DNA from: Halomonas sp. NO4
Lineage (GTDB): Bacteria; Pseudomonadota; Gammaproteobacteria; Pseudomonadales; Halomonadaceae
Direction: 5' to 3'
NCBI RefSeq assembly: GCF_010994375.1
Contig: NZ_WHMA01000012.1
Coordinates: 10,914 to 74,913 of the forward strand
DNA: 64,000 nt
A model generated the notes under the pieces. That model was not told the DNA's origin, did not search any database, and saw only the letters and a program-made list of their open reading frames with translations. A program made the position numbers and the translations under genes. The stretch's first letter is position 1; each line of letters opens with the position of its first letter. Below are positions 24,785-33,813 of this stretch, in pieces.

Positions 24785-26599
24785 ATGCCTTTCGATTCGC
24801 GGCACTTCCTTGCCAATGTTACCCAGGCACCGGGCGTCTACCGCATGCTCGACGCCCAGGGCGAGACGCTCTATGTCGGCAAGGCCAAGCGCCTCAAGGC
24901 CCGCCTGGCCAGCTACTTCCGTGGCGCACTCAATACCAAGACCCAGGCCATGGTAGCGCGCATCGCCGATATCCAAGTCACCGTCACGCGCAGCGAGATC
25001 GAGGCGCTGCTGCTCGAGCAGACCCTGATCAAGGAGCTGCGCCCGCCCTACAACATCCTGCTGCGCGACGACAAGTCCTACCCCTTCGTCTTCGTCAGCG
25101 ACCGCCACCCCTACCCGGCCCTGGAGTACAAGCGGGCGCGCACCCGCCGCGACGACGGCCGCTACCTGGGCCCCTATCCCAGCAGCGGTGCGGTACGCGA
25201 GAGCCTGTCGCTGATGCAGAAGATTTTTCGCATCCGCAACTGCGAGGACAGTGTCTTCGCCAACCGCACGCGCCCCTGCCTGCAGTACCAGATCGATCGC
25301 TGCAGCGCGCCCTGCGTGGGTTATATCAGCGAGGCCGACTACCGACGCGACCTGGAACACGCCGTCATGTGCCTGGAGGGCAAGAGCGAAGCGGTCACCC
25401 AGGAACTCACCGACGCGATGGAGCGCGCCAGTTGCGAGCTGGCCTTCGAGGAGGCCGCACGCCTGCGCGACCAGATCCAGCAACTGCGCCAGCTGCAGCA
25501 ACGCCAGTTCGTCGACACCGAAGGCGGTGATGCTGATGTCTTTGCCCTCGCCAGTCGCCCCGGCACCCAGTGCATCTCTGTGCTGGCCGTGCGACAGGGG
25601 CGTCTTCTCGGCGCTCGCCACCATACCCCCGGCAACGGCCTCGACCTGGATGCCGAGGCTCTGCTCGGCGACTTTGTCAGTCAGTATTATCTGGGCCAGG
25701 AGCGTGAGATTCCCCGCGAGGTGATCACCAGCCATCCCCTGCCCGACCCGGAGATCCTCGAGAGCGCGCTGAGCAGCCAGGCGGGGCGCCGCGTGCGTGT
25801 CACCCACAGCGTGCGCGGCCACCGCAGCCAGTGGCTGGAGCTTGCCCGCACCAACGCCGAGCAGCAGCTCGCCGGCCAGCTCGCCAATCAGGGCGAGCTG
25901 AACCGGCGTTTTGCGGCCCTGCGTGATGCCCTCGAGTTGAGCGAGACGCCCGAACGGCTGGAGTGCTTCGACATCAGCCATAGCCAGGGCGAGGCCACCG
26001 TGGCCTCCTGCGTGGTCTTCGACCAGAACGGGCCACGCAAGTCGGACTACCGCCGCTTCAATATCGAAGGCGTGGCCGCCGGCGACGACTACGCCGCCAT
26101 GCACCAGGCCCTGGAGCGCCGCTTCCGCCGCCTGGCCGACGGCGAGGGTACCATCCCCGACATCCTGCTGGTCGACGGTGGCAAGGGGCAGCTCAACCAG
26201 GCACGCGATGTGCTCACCGAACTGGGCCTGGGGCAGATCCACCTGCTCGGCGTGGCCAAGGGCACCACCCGCAAGGCAGGCCTGGAAACCCTCTTTCTAG
26301 AGACCGTCGAACATACCCTGGACCTCGATGCCACCTCGCCGGCCCTGCACCTCATCCAGCACGTGCGCGACGAGGCGCACCGCTTCGCCATCACCGGCCA
26401 CCGCACGCGGCGCGACAAGGCGCGGCGCAGCTCCACCCTGGAGGGCATCGCCGGGGTGGGCCCCAAACGCCGGCGCGAACTGCTGCGCTTCTTCGGCGGG
26501 CTGCAGGGGGTCAAGCAGGCCAGTCGCGAAGAGCTTTCCCGCGTGCCGGGCATCAGCACCGCGCTCGCCGAGACCATTCATCGCGCCCTGCATGGATGA
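24785..26599 (+). CDS. uvrC: Excinuclease ABC subunit C
   Basis: A 604-residue UvrC of normal length. The N-terminal GIY-YIG nuclease (residues about 12-95) has GVYRMLD and [13 protein letters not shown]; a UvrB-binding UVR segment lies around residues 200-235 ([15 protein letters not shown]). The central RNase H-like nuclease has [14 protein letters not shown] and [14 protein letters not shown], and there is a C-terminal double helix-hairpin-helix ([18 protein letters not shown]). It makes the dual incisions of nucleotide excision repair. It starts 54 bases after gacA. Confidence 0.97.
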   Translation: MPFDSRHFLANVTQAPGVYRMLDAQGETLYVGKAKRLKARLASYFRGALNTKTQAMVARIADIQVTVTRSEIEALLLEQTLIKELRPPYNILLRDDKSYPFVFVSDRHPYPALEYKRARTRRDDGRYLGPYPSSGAVRESLSLMQKIFRIRNCEDSVFANRTRPCLQYQIDRCSAPCVGYISEADYRRDLEHAVMCLEGKSEAVTQELTDAMERASCELAFEEAARLRDQIQQLRQLQQRQFVDTEGGDADVFALASRPGTQCISVLAVRQGRLLGARHHTPGNGLDLDAEALLGDFVSQYYLGQEREIPREVITSHPLPDPEILESALSSQAGRRVRVTHSVRGHRSQWLELARTNAEQQLAGQLANQGELNRRFAALRDALELSETPERLECFDISHSQGEATVASCVVFDQNGPRKSDYRRFNIEGVAAGDDYAAMHQALERRFRRLADGEGTIPDILLVDGGKGQLNQARDVLTELGLGQIHLLGVAKGTTRKAGLETLFLETVEHTLDLDATSPALHLIQHVRDEAHRFAITGHRTRRDKARRSSTLEGIAGVGPKRRRELLRFFGGLQGVKQASREELSRVPGISTALAETIHRALHG

Positions 26600-26667
26600 A
26601 GCGAGTGGCGGCCGCTAGAATGGCAGGCCCCGATGGACAACCCACATCGCCAAGGACATCGCTTGCA

Positions 26668-27216
26668 ATGAACATCCCCAACCTCCTGACGCTCGGCCGC
26701 ATCGTCTTCATTCCCCTGTTGGTGGTGTTCTTCTACCTGCCGTTTTCCTGGAGCATGCCGGTCGCCGCGGCCCTCTTCGCCCTCGCCTCGGTGACCGACT
26801 GGCTCGATGGCTATCTGGCACGACGCTGGGACCAGTCCACCCCCTTCGGCGCCTTCCTCGACCCGGTGGCCGACAAAGTGATGGTGGCGGTTGCCCTGGC
26901 GCTGCTCGTCGAGCGTTTCGATTCTGCCTGGCTGACCCTACCGGCGCTGGTGATCATCGGCCGCGAGATCGTAATCTCGGCGTTGCGCGAGTGGATGGCG
27001 GAGATGGGCAAGCGCAGCAGCGTCGCCGTCTCCTGGCTGGGCAAGGTCAAGACCACCCTGCAGATGGTCGCCCTGCTGCTGCTGATCGCCTTCGCGCCCG
27101 GCACCCCCCTGGCACTGCTCGGCTTGCTGACGCTGCACGCCGCCGCCCTTCTCACCCTGTGGTCCATGGTGCTCTACCTGCGCGCCGCCTGGCCGCACCT
27201 GAGTCGCTCCATGTAG
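26668..27216 (+). CDS. pgsA: CDP-diacylglycerol-glycerol-3-phosphate 3-phosphatidyltransferase
   Basis: A 182-residue integral membrane enzyme with about five membrane segments. The CDP-alcohol phosphotransferase motif is intact: [27 protein letters not shown] contains all the required Asp and Gly residues (residues about 40-66). It makes phosphatidylglycerol phosphate, the first step to PG and cardiolipin, in the inner membrane. The chosen ATG follows AAGGA at about 11 bases; earlier in-frame ATG codons lack a ribosome site. Third gene of gacA-uvrC-pgsA, followed by tRNA genes as in many gammaproteobacteria. Confidence 0.95.
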   Translation: MNIPNLLTLGRIVFIPLLVVFFYLPFSWSMPVAAALFALASVTDWLDGYLARRWDQSTPFGAFLDPVADKVMVAVALALLVERFDSAWLTLPALVIIGREIVISALREWMAEMGKRSSVAVSWLGKVKTTLQMVALLLLIAFAPGTPLALLGLLTLHAAALLTLWSMVLYLRAAWPHLSRSM

Positions 27217-27233
27217 TAAACGCCGTCAAGCCA

Positions 27234-27261
27234 TTGACAGTGCCGGCCTTGTCCGTATAAT
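27234..27261 (+). promoter_or_regulatory. Consensus sigma70 promoter of the tRNA cluster
   Basis: TTGACA and TATAAT, both perfect consensus hexamers, are separated by 16 bases and lie 15 bases before the 5' end of tRNA-Gly. It should drive the Gly-Cys-Leu tRNA operon. Confidence 0.88.
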
Positions 27262-27276
27262 TCGCTCTCGAGTCGA

Positions 27277-27351
27277 GCGGGAATAGCTCAGTGGTAGAGC
27301 ATCGCCTTGCCAAGGCGAGGGTCGCGAGTTCGAATCTCGTTTCCCGCTCCA
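27277..27351 (+). tRNA. tRNA-Gly (anticodon GCC)
   Basis: A 75-base cloverleaf beginning GCGGGAATAGCTCAGTGG, with anticodon loop TTGCCAA and end CCCGCTCCA. Acceptor arms GCGGGAA and TTCCCGC pair fully. CCA encoded. First tRNA of the cluster. Confidence 0.97.
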
Positions 27352-27363
27352 TCGACTCAACGA

Positions 27364-27437
27364 GGCTGGATGGCAGAGTGGTTATGCAGCGGACTGCAAC
27401 TCCGTGTACGCCGGTTCGATTCCGACTCCAGCCTCCA
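27364..27437 (+). tRNA. tRNA-Cys (anticodon GCA)
   Basis: A 74-base cloverleaf beginning GGCTGGATGGCAGAGTGG, with anticodon loop CTGCAAC and end TCCAGCCTCCA. Discriminator T as expected for tRNA-Cys. CCA encoded. It starts 12 bases after tRNA-Gly. Confidence 0.97.
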
Positions 27438-27478
27438 CTTTCTCCTGCCAGCTTCCGCTGCCTGCTCGAAACCGTGCC

Positions 27479-27565
27479 GCCCGGATGGCGAAATTGGTAG
27501 ACGCAAGAGACTTAAAATCTCTCGGTGGCAACACCGTGCCGGTTCGAGCCCGGCTCCGGGCACCA
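27479..27565 (+). tRNA. tRNA-Leu (anticodon TAA)
   Basis: An 87-base class II tRNA beginning GCCCGGATGGCGAAATTGG, with anticodon TAA in ACTTAAAA, a long variable arm (CGGTGGCAACACCG region) and end TCCGGGCACCA. CCA encoded. Last tRNA of the Gly-Cys-Leu cluster. Confidence 0.97.
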
Positions 27566-27624
27566 AGCGCCTCGCCTCCCTGCCATCGTGCGCCGCATCT
27601 TGCGCCCGAACGGGGCCTTGCCTC

Positions 27625-28770
27625 ATGAATCTGCCGCCCCTGCGCGACCCTCATCTGAACTACCGACACCAACGCCGCCTCCACGTGTTTCGCGTGCTAC
27701 TGGCCCTGTCGATCACCTACGCCATCATCACGCTGTTCGAAGTGCCGCACTCCGGCTGGGCGCTGGTGAGCACCGTCATGGTGATGGGCAACTTGCCCCA
27801 TGTCGGCGGGGTGCTCGACAAGGGGCGCCAGCGGCTGCTCGGCTCGCTGCTCGGCGCGGGCTGGGGCGTGCTGCTGATCCTGCTGCCGTTCGCCTCCCCC
27901 GCGACCGTTTCCCTGGGAGCCCTGGCCGGCATCGGCCTGGCTACCTGGCTCACCTTCGGCGGACGCCAAGGCTACGCTGGCCTGATGTTCGCCATCAGCC
28001 TGTTGCTGGTGATCGGCACCCACGATCGGGAGCTCGATATCGCCCTGTGGCGAGCCTTCGATGTGCTGCTCGGCACCCTGATCGGCATCGGCGTCACCGC
28101 CCTGGTGCTGCCGCAGAAGGCCACCGACATGATGCGCTTCCTCCTGGCCGAGAACCTCGAGCGCCTGGCGCGGCTCTACCATGCTCACACCGCCGCGAAC
28201 CAGGCCACCGATGTCGATACCCGGGCGCTGCTCAAGGCCTCCAGCAAGCAGCTGGTCAAGCAGCGCACGCTGGTCGACGCCATCCATCGCGAACGCCGCC
28301 TGCGGCGCGACGAGCTCGACGACCTCATCTCCCTGCAGCGTCGGATGCTCTCCACCATCGAACTGCTGCTGGAGACGCACTGGACGACGCGTGCCGGCCA
28401 CGAGCGCATCGCGGCCATGGACGGGCTGCGGGAGGCGCAGCACCGCCTGGCGCGCGAGCTCGGCAGCCTGGCCTACCAGGTGCGCACCGGCCAGCCGATT
28501 TCAGTCGCCATCACGCCGTTCGATCTTCAGCGCCATGCCGACCTGGCCCGCAACGCCCGCGGCGAGGACGGCCGCGCCCTGTTCAGCCCCAGCGGCTACC
28601 TGTGGCTCAACCGCGAGCTGACCCGCCTGACCCAGGCCCTGGCGGCCCGGCTGGGCAGCCTGGAGCGCCTGCCCAGCCAGCGCTTGCGGCACGCCTCGGG
28701 ACGTTCGCGTATCATTCCCGGCCAGGCGCCACTTGCACAAGGAGAGCAAGATGACTCACCGCGACCATGA
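27625..28770 (+). CDS. FUSC-family inner-membrane protein
   Basis: A 381-residue protein. The N-terminal half has about six hydrophobic segments (from FRVLLALSITYAIITLFE to ALWRAFDVLLGTLIGIGVTALVLP), including the FUSC-like block GRQRLLGSLLGAGWG. The C-terminal half is cytoplasmic, helical and charged (RERRLRRDELDDLISLQRRML). FUSC proteins resemble aromatic-acid efflux components (AaeB) and YccS; transport role is only inferred. The ATG at 27625 is the first after the tRNA-Leu gene. Its 3' end overlaps the nadB start by 20 bases, and the nadB ribosome site lies inside it. Confidence 0.78.
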   Translation: MNLPPLRDPHLNYRHQRRLHVFRVLLALSITYAIITLFEVPHSGWALVSTVMVMGNLPHVGGVLDKGRQRLLGSLLGAGWGVLLILLPFASPATVSLGALAGIGLATWLTFGGRQGYAGLMFAISLLLVIGTHDRELDIALWRAFDVLLGTLIGIGVTALVLPQKATDMMRFLLAENLERLARLYHAHTAANQATDVDTRALLKASSKQLVKQRTLVDAIHRERRLRRDELDDLISLQRRMLSTIELLLETHWTTRAGHERIAAMDGLREAQHRLARELGSLAYQVRTGQPISVAITPFDLQRHADLARNARGEDGRALFSPSGYLWLNRELTRLTQALAARLGSLERLPSQRLRHASGRSRIIPGQAPLAQGEQDDSPRP

Positions 28771-30337
28771 CGTGCTGATCATCGGTGGCGGCGTGGCCGG
28801 CCTCACCCTGGCCCTGCACAGCGCCGCCACCCGCCGGGTCACCCTGGTTCGCCCGGCCAGCGACGACCGCGGCGCCAGCCGCTGGGCCCAGGGCGGCATC
28901 GCCGCCGTGCTCTCGCCGCAGGATGACTTCGCTGCCCACGTCGCCGATACCCTGGTCGCGGGCGACGGACTGTGCGACGAGCGCGCCGTGCGCTTCACCG
29001 TCGAGCAGGGGCCCGCCGCCATCGAGTGGTTGCTCTCTCTGGGCGTGCCCTTCACCCGCGATATCACGCCCGATGCCGCCTACCCCTACCACCTGACCCG
29101 GGAGGGCGGCCACGGTGCCCGTCGCGTCATCCACGTGGAAGACGCAACCGGACGCGCCGTGCTCGACACCCTCAAGGCACATGCCGAGGCCCATCCGGCC
29201 ATCACCGTGCGCGACGACCTCACGGCCATCGGCCTGATCGGCGACGCGGCCGGCCACTGCCGCGGCGCCCGGTGCCTCGATGCCCGCGGCGAGCTGACCG
29301 CCCTGATGGCCCGGGACACCGTACTCGCAACCGGCGGCGCCAGCGGTCTCTACCGCCACACCACCAGCCCCCAGCCCGCCAGCGGCGAGGGCATGCTGAT
29401 GGCCGCCGAACTGGGGGCGGAGCTGATGAACCTGGAATTCCAGCAGTTCCACCCCACCTGCCTCTACGACCCCGAGGGCCCGCCCTTCCTGATCAGCGAG
29501 GCGGTGCGTGGCGAGGGCGGGCGGCTGGTCACCGCTTCGGGCGAGCGCTTCATGCTCGCTGAGGATCCTCGCGCCGAGCTGGCCCCGCGCGACATCGTCG
29601 CCCGTGCCATCGACGCCGAGATGCAGCGCAGCGGCGCGGCGCATGTGTGGCTCGACGTGCGCCACCTCGGCGAGGCGGCCATTCGCCACCACTTCCCCAC
29701 CATCCACGCCCACTGCCTCTCTCGCGGCCTCGACATCGCACACCAGCCGATTCCGGTGGTGCCCGCCGCGCATTACAGCTGCGGGGGCGTGGCCACCGAC
29801 CTGGACGGTGCCACCAGCGTGCCGCACCTTCATGCCATCGGTGAGGTCGCCTGCACCGGCCTGCACGGCGCCAACCGCATGGCCAGCAACTCGCTGCTGG
29901 AGTGCCTGGTATTCGCCCGCAGCTGTGCTGCCCGCCTGGCCAGCCCCGCCGCGCCATCGTCAGCGCGGCTGGTCACGGTGACAACCGGGAACACCAGGGC
30001 TGCCCCGGAGCAGGTCCATGAGTGGCGACAGGCGATGCGCGAGGTGATGAGTCGGCAAGTGGCCATCGTGCGCCACGACAGCGGCCTGGAGAGTGCGGAC
30101 CGGGAGCTGGCGGCCCTCGCGGCGACGGTCGGCCCCACGATCCAGGATGCCGCCGCTCCCGACCCCGCGCTTGCCAGTCTCTGGCACGCCCTGCGCCTGG
30201 CCCGCCTCACCGTGGCCAGTGCCCGAGCCCGCCGCGAATCCCGCGGCCTGCACTACAACCCCGACTGCCCACATCACGGCGATACCGCACCACGCCCGTC
30301 GCGCTGCCGTCTCGCCGACCTCGAAACACCTGCTTGA
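28751..30337 (+). CDS. nadB: L-aspartate oxidase
   Basis: A 528-residue flavoprotein. FAD-binding LIIGGGVAGLTLAL is at residues about 9-22, followed by ASRWAQGGIAAVL, ATGGASGLYRHTTSPQPASGEG, EFQQFHPTCLYD, the active-site region PAAHYSCGG, and GANRMASNSLLECLVF. It oxidises L-aspartate to iminoaspartate for quinolinate and NAD synthesis. The ATG follows GGAGAG by 4 bases; a slightly earlier start is open but lacks a site. Convergent with ygfX-sdhE, as in many gammaproteobacteria. Confidence 0.96.
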   Translation: MTHRDHDVLIIGGGVAGLTLALHSAATRRVTLVRPASDDRGASRWAQGGIAAVLSPQDDFAAHVADTLVAGDGLCDERAVRFTVEQGPAAIEWLLSLGVPFTRDITPDAAYPYHLTREGGHGARRVIHVEDATGRAVLDTLKAHAEAHPAITVRDDLTAIGLIGDAAGHCRGARCLDARGELTALMARDTVLATGGASGLYRHTTSPQPASGEGMLMAAELGAELMNLEFQQFHPTCLYDPEGPPFLISEAVRGEGGRLVTASGERFMLAEDPRAELAPRDIVARAIDAEMQRSGAAHVWLDVRHLGEAAIRHHFPTIHAHCLSRGLDIAHQPIPVVPAAHYSCGGVATDLDGATSVPHLHAIGEVACTGLHGANRMASNSLLECLVFARSCAARLASPAAPSSARLVTVTTGNTRAAPEQVHEWRQAMREVMSRQVAIVRHDSGLESADRELAALAATVGPTIQDAAAPDPALASLWHALRLARLTVASARARRESRGLHYNPDCPHHGDTAPRPSRCRLADLETPA

Positions 30338-30383
30338 GCGGGGCACGGCCTGGCGTTGGCGCGCCAGGCCGCCTGCTCAGGGA

Positions 30384-30782
30384 TCAGATCGCAAGCTGTA
30401 TCAGCCGGCGCCGCAGCTGACGCAGGCTCTCGCGCTCACTGCTGTCGGGCCACAGCCACAGCGACTCGCGCCCCAGTCGCAAGCCGATCAGCCAGGAGCC
30501 CAGGTAGTGACAGCGCAGCGTGACGGGGCGAAACACCGCCTCGCCCTGGGCGCGCCAGTACCAGGCGCCGCCGGCCTCGCCCGGTTGCCCGCGCAGCTCG
30601 CCGCCGCGCTCCCGGCGGTACTGGCTGATCAGCACGCTCCCTAGAGTCACGCCACCCAGCAGCCACAGACCTGGATGGGCGTAGGCCACCAGCAGGGCCA
30701 TCACGGCCAGGGCAATCAGCGCGTGACTGGCTCGGGCCAGCCTAGACGGGACGACGCGGATCGTTATCGGCGTTCTCGGCAT
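30384..30782 (-). CDS. YgfX/CptA-like membrane protein
   Basis: A 132-residue protein with two adjacent membrane segments near the N-terminus (HALIALAVMALLVAYA and GLWLLGGVTLGSVLI) and a basic cytoplasmic C-terminal part with the conserved pattern RCHYLGSWLIGLRLG. Position right after sdhE and beside nadB fits YgfX (CptA), described as an inner-membrane partner of SdhE and a modulator of cell division proteins. The ATG used here overlaps the sdhE end by 41 bases; a shorter start is possible. Sequence conservation in this family is low, so the name rests largely on context. Confidence 0.7.
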   Translation of the reverse strand: MPRTPITIRVVPSRLARASHALIALAVMALLVAYAHPGLWLLGGVTLGSVLISQYRRERGGELRGQPGEAGGAWYWRAQGEAVFRPVTLRCHYLGSWLIGLRLGRESLWLWPDSSERESLRQLRRRLIQLAI

Positions 30783-31038
30783 GGGCCTGGATCATCTCAA
30801 CGATACGCCGATGGGCGGGATTCGACGGCACATCGCGGCGCATCAGCCAGGCGAAGAGATCCTGGTCCTCCTCCGTGATCAGCTCGCGGTAAGCCGCCTG
30901 GTCGTCGACGTCCAGGCTGTCGTAGCAGTGCTCCAGGAAGGGAATCAGCAGCAGGTCCAGCTCCCACATGCCTCGGCGGGAGTGCCAGTGCAGGCGCTTG
31001 CGCTGGGCAAGCGCCTCGGGGGTTGTCGCGTCGTTCAA
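30742..31038 (-). CDS. sdhE: FAD assembly factor SdhE
   Basis: A 98-residue protein with the SdhE hallmark RRGMWELDLLL near residue 25 and a helical body (LDVDDQAAYRELITEEDQDLFAWLM). SdhE attaches FAD covalently to succinate dehydrogenase flavoprotein; the RGxxE-type motif contacts the flavoprotein. No ATG is available in register near the expected N-terminus; a TTG at 31038 preceded by GAGG at 6 bases gives 98 residues against 88 in E. coli. Coupled to the overlapping ygfX gene. Confidence 0.88.
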   Translation of the reverse strand: MNDATTPEALAQRKRLHWHSRRGMWELDLLLIPFLEHCYDSLDVDDQAAYRELITEEDQDLFAWLMRRDVPSNPAHRRIVEMIQAHAENADNDPRRPV

Positions 31039-31149
31039 CGTCGGCCTCGACAGTCGCGGTGAATGGTGCGCCCAGTATACCCAAGGCGTGCCCTGGAGGC
31101 AGCCGCCGGCGCGGTTTCCGGGCATCCGCTTGACCATGGTCGTAGTGCG

Positions 31150-31178
31150 TTGTTTTATCACGATTTGCGCAGTATGCT
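31150..31178 (+). promoter_or_regulatory. Putative ihfB promoter
   Basis: TTGTTT and TATGCT are separated by 17 bases, about 64 bases before the ihfB ATG. The -10 hexamer is good, the -35 is partial. Confidence 0.5.
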
Positions 31179-31201
31179 GAGAGCAGAATAACAACTCCCT
31201 T

Positions 31202-31220
31202 CGGCTCCGTTGCGGAGCCG
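31202..31220. promoter_or_regulatory. Leader hairpin before ihfB
   Basis: CGGCTCCG, loop TTG, CGGAGCCG gives a perfect 8-base stem 21 bases before the ihfB start and after the putative promoter. No T tract follows, so a leader structure or protein site is more likely than a terminator. Confidence 0.5.
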
Positions 31221-31241
31221 GCCATCGCCAGGAGAGAGTCG

Positions 31242-31538
31242 ATGACAAAATCCGAGTTGATCGAGCAGATCGCCATGCGGCAGCCCGACCTGTCGCTCAA
31301 GGAAGTCGAGTCCGCGGTACGTCTCATCCTCGACGACATTACCGACACCCTGGCCGAGGGCGGGCGCGTGGAAATTCGCGGCTTCGGCAGCTTTTCGCTG
31401 CACTACCGCGAGCCGCGCATCGGTCGCAACCCCAAGACCGGCGACCCTGTCGCCCTGGACGGCAAGTTCGTGCCACACTTCAAGCCCGGCAAGGAGCTGC
31501 GCGAGCAGGTCAATGCCAGCCGTGCCCTCGGCTACTAA
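31242..31538 (+). CDS. ihfB: Integration host factor subunit beta
   Basis: A 98-residue HU/IHF protein. It begins [11 protein letters not shown] and has [26 protein letters not shown], the DNA-binding arm with the intercalating proline (GRNPKTG), then [19 protein letters not shown]. The IHF-beta-specific N-terminus separates it from HU. With IhfA it bends DNA at specific sites. AGGAGAG precedes the ATG. First gene of ihfB-lapA-lapB, with its own promoter; rpsA, its usual upstream partner, is not here. Confidence 0.96.
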   Translation: MTKSELIEQIAMRQPDLSLKEVESAVRLILDDITDTLAEGGRVEIRGFGSFSLHYREPRIGRNPKTGDPVALDGKFVPHFKPGKELREQVNASRALGY

Positions 31539-31568
31539 CCGATTCCACCATTCACAAGGGACAAGCCC

Positions 31569-31874
31569 ATGCGTTGGCTTAAAGGCCTGATTCTGGCCAT
31601 CATTCTGCTCGGGGTGCTGCTGGTCGGCATCCTGTTTGCCGTGAACAACCAGCAGACCGTGCCGCTCAACCTGATCTGGATCGAGCTGCCGGCCGCCTCG
31701 CTGTCGGTCTGGCTTCTCGCCGCCCTGGCGGGTGGCGTGGTGCTCGGCATGCTGGCGATGACCGGAGTCTGGCTCAGGCTGCGCACCCACCTGACACGCG
31801 CCCAGCGCCACAACCGCCAGCAGCGCAAGGAGCTCGACCGTCTGCGGGTCCAGGAGCTGAAGGAACTGCCCTAG
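31569..31874 (+). CDS. lapA: Lipopolysaccharide assembly protein LapA
   Basis: A 101-residue protein of the LapA (DUF1049/YciS) family with two membrane segments (residues about 5-25 and 42-66) joined by NNQQTVPLNLIWIELPAAS, and a basic coiled C-terminal tail (RQQRKELDRLRVQELKEL). It works with LapB in the inner membrane to adjust LPS synthesis through FtsH-mediated turnover of LpxC. Its stop codon touches the lapB ATG with no gap; ihfB ends 30 bases upstream. Confidence 0.92.
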   Translation: MRWLKGLILAIILLGVLLVGILFAVNNQQTVPLNLIWIELPAASLSVWLLAALAGGVVLGMLAMTGVWLRLRTHLTRAQRHNRQQRKELDRLRVQELKELP

Positions 31875-33062
31875 ATGCCCGATGCCCTGCTGCTAACCCT
31901 GTTGGTGGCAGCCGTGGCCATCGGCTGGTGGCTAGGCCGCCGCGAACGCCGTGGCCACGCCAATCCCGCGCAGCCCCCCGCGCTGACGCGGGATTATTTC
32001 GTGGGCCTCAACTACCTGCTCAACGAGCAGCCGGACCGCGCCATCGAGGCCTTCGTGGCCGCCCTCGAGGTCAACAGCGAAACCATCGACACCCACATTA
32101 CCCTGGGTAATCTCTTCCGCACCCGGGGCGAGGCGGATCGCGCCGTCAAGATTCATCAGAACCTGCTGGCCCGCCCCACGCTCACCACGGCACAGAGCGA
32201 ACAGGTGCAGCTGGAGCTGTCGCGGGATTTCCTCAAGCTGGGCCTGCTCGACCGCGCCGAACGCCTGCTCCAGCAGCTGATTCGCGAATCGGGCCACGAG
32301 GAGACCCGCCACACGGCGAAGCAACTGCTGGTCGACCTCTTCGACCGCGAGGGCGAGTGGCAGGCCGCCCTGGACGTCGCCCACCCGGCGCTGGTGCGAC
32401 AGCACGAGGAGATACGGCGTGCCGCCGCGCACTGGCTGTGCGAGCTCGCCGAGCAGGCGCGACGCACCGCCAGCCCCGGAGTCGCCCGCAAGAAGCTGCG
32501 TCAGGCCATAGCCATCGATCCGCACTGCGTGCGGGCCAACCTGCTGCTGGCCGCCCTGGCCGAGGATACCGCGCGCTACCGGGAAGCGATCCGCCACCTG
32601 ATGCACATCCCCGAACAGGACGTGGCGTTCGTGCCGGTGATGCTCGAACCGCTGCAGCACGCCCACCGCCTACTGGACGACGATGCCGGCCTGGTGGCCT
32701 GCCTGGAGCAGCTGCGCGCGCAAGCCCCCTTCACCAGCCTGGTGATCCTGCTGGCCGAGACGCGCCGGCGCCAGGAAGGCGTGCAGGTGGCCATCGACCT
32801 GGTCACCGACCAGCTCGATCGCACCCCGAGCCTGGGGGGGCTGGACTACCTGCTGGATCTCTATCACCACCAGCAACAGGCCGGTGGCGAACCCGACACG
32901 CGCATCCGGCTGCTCAAGCAGCACACCCGTTCCCTGCTCCAGGCCCGGCCACGCCATCGTTGCCAGCGCTGTGGCCTGGCCGGTGAGCCGCTGCACTGGC
33001 AGTGCCCGCGCTGCCGCAGCTGGGGCACCACCCGGCCGATCACCGGTATCGAGGGAGAGTGA
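31875..33062 (+). CDS. lapB: Lipopolysaccharide assembly protein LapB (YciM)
   Basis: A 395-residue protein with one N-terminal membrane helix (residues 3-20), a tetratricopeptide repeat body beginning at GLNYLLNEQPDRAIEAFVAAL, and a C-terminal rubredoxin-type zinc site with two CxxC pairs (CQRCGLAG, CPRC). LapB is an adaptor that presents LpxC to the FtsH protease and links LPS synthesis with transport. Length (389 in E. coli) and zinc site are intact. Immediately after lapA and convergent with pyrF. Confidence 0.95.
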   Translation: MPDALLLTLLVAAVAIGWWLGRRERRGHANPAQPPALTRDYFVGLNYLLNEQPDRAIEAFVAALEVNSETIDTHITLGNLFRTRGEADRAVKIHQNLLARPTLTTAQSEQVQLELSRDFLKLGLLDRAERLLQQLIRESGHEETRHTAKQLLVDLFDREGEWQAALDVAHPALVRQHEEIRRAAAHWLCELAEQARRTASPGVARKKLRQAIAIDPHCVRANLLLAALAEDTARYREAIRHLMHIPEQDVAFVPVMLEPLQHAHRLLDDDAGLVACLEQLRAQAPFTSLVILLAETRRRQEGVQVAIDLVTDQLDRTPSLGGLDYLLDLYHHQQQAGGEPDTRIRLLKQHTRSLLQARPRHRCQRCGLAGEPLHWQCPRCRSWGTTRPITGIEGE

Positions 33063-33078
33063 CGACGCTTCCGGCTCT

Positions 33079-33813
33079 CTACGCCGCCAGTTCTTGCTCG
33101 ATGGCGGCCAGCGCCGCCATGGGATCCTTCGCCCGGGTGACGGGACGCCCCACCACCAGATGCGTGCTGCCCGACGCCCTGGCCGCCTGCGGCGTCATGA
33201 TCCGCCACTGATCGTCCGCTGCGGCAAAGGTCGGCCGAATCCCCGGCGTTACCTTGAGAAAGCGCTCGCCGCACAGCTCGCGCAGCCGCGCCGCTTCCTG
33301 GGCCGAGCACACCACCCCATCCATGCCGCTGTCCTGGGCGAGCTGTGCCAGGCGCTCGACCTGTGTCTCGGCCGTGCCCGCCACGCCCACTTCCGCCAGG
33401 TCGGCCTCTTCCAGGCTGGTCAGCACGGTCACGGCGATGAGGTGCGTTTCCAGGCCATGGCGATCCAGCCGCTCACGCGCGGCTTCCATCATGCGCCGCC
33501 CGCCGCTGGCATGCACATTGACCATCCACACGCCCTGCTCGGCGGCCGCCTGCACAGCCCCCGCCACGGTGTTGGGGATGTCGTGGAACTTGAGATCGAG
33601 AAACACCTCGAAGCCGCGCCCGTGGAGCGCCTCGAGGACATCGGGCCCGCTGCGGGTGAAAAGCTCCTTGCCCACCTTGACGCGACAGCGCTTCGGATCG
33701 AGACGATCGGCCAGACACAGGGCGGCATCCAGGGAGGGATGATCGAGGGCGATGATCAGGGGCGAATCGCAGGACACGTCGACGACTCCGTTGGCAGGTC
33801 CATTGGCAAACAT
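33079..33813 (-). CDS. pyrF: Orotidine 5'-phosphate decarboxylase
   Basis: A 244-residue TIM barrel with the catalytic [11 protein letters not shown] (Lys/Asp/Lys array, residues about 70-80), IIALDHPS near the start, [12 protein letters not shown], and the phosphate-binding [12 protein letters not shown]. It decarboxylates OMP to UMP. The ATG at 33813 is chosen; a TTG two codons earlier and later codons are possible because no clear ribosome site is seen. The start region contains a 10-base unit (CATTGGCAAA) in two exact tandem copies, 33801-33820, one of which carries the start. Close behind lapB, a common order. Confidence 0.94.
   Translation of the reverse strand: MFANGPANGVVDVSCDSPLIIALDHPSLDAALCLADRLDPKRCRVKVGKELFTRSGPDVLEALHGRGFEVFLDLKFHDIPNTVAGAVQAAAEQGVWMVNVHASGGRRMMEAARERLDRHGLETHLIAVTVLTSLEEADLAEVGVAGTAETQVERLAQLAQDSGMDGVVCSAQEAARLRELCGERFLKVTPGIRPTFAAADDQWRIMTPQAARASGSTHLVVGRPVTRAKDPMAALAAIEQELAA

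Noticed and set aside
31202-31220. Rho-independent terminator before ihfB
   Set aside because: The stem is perfect but short and no T run follows; it sits downstream of the likely ihfB promoter.
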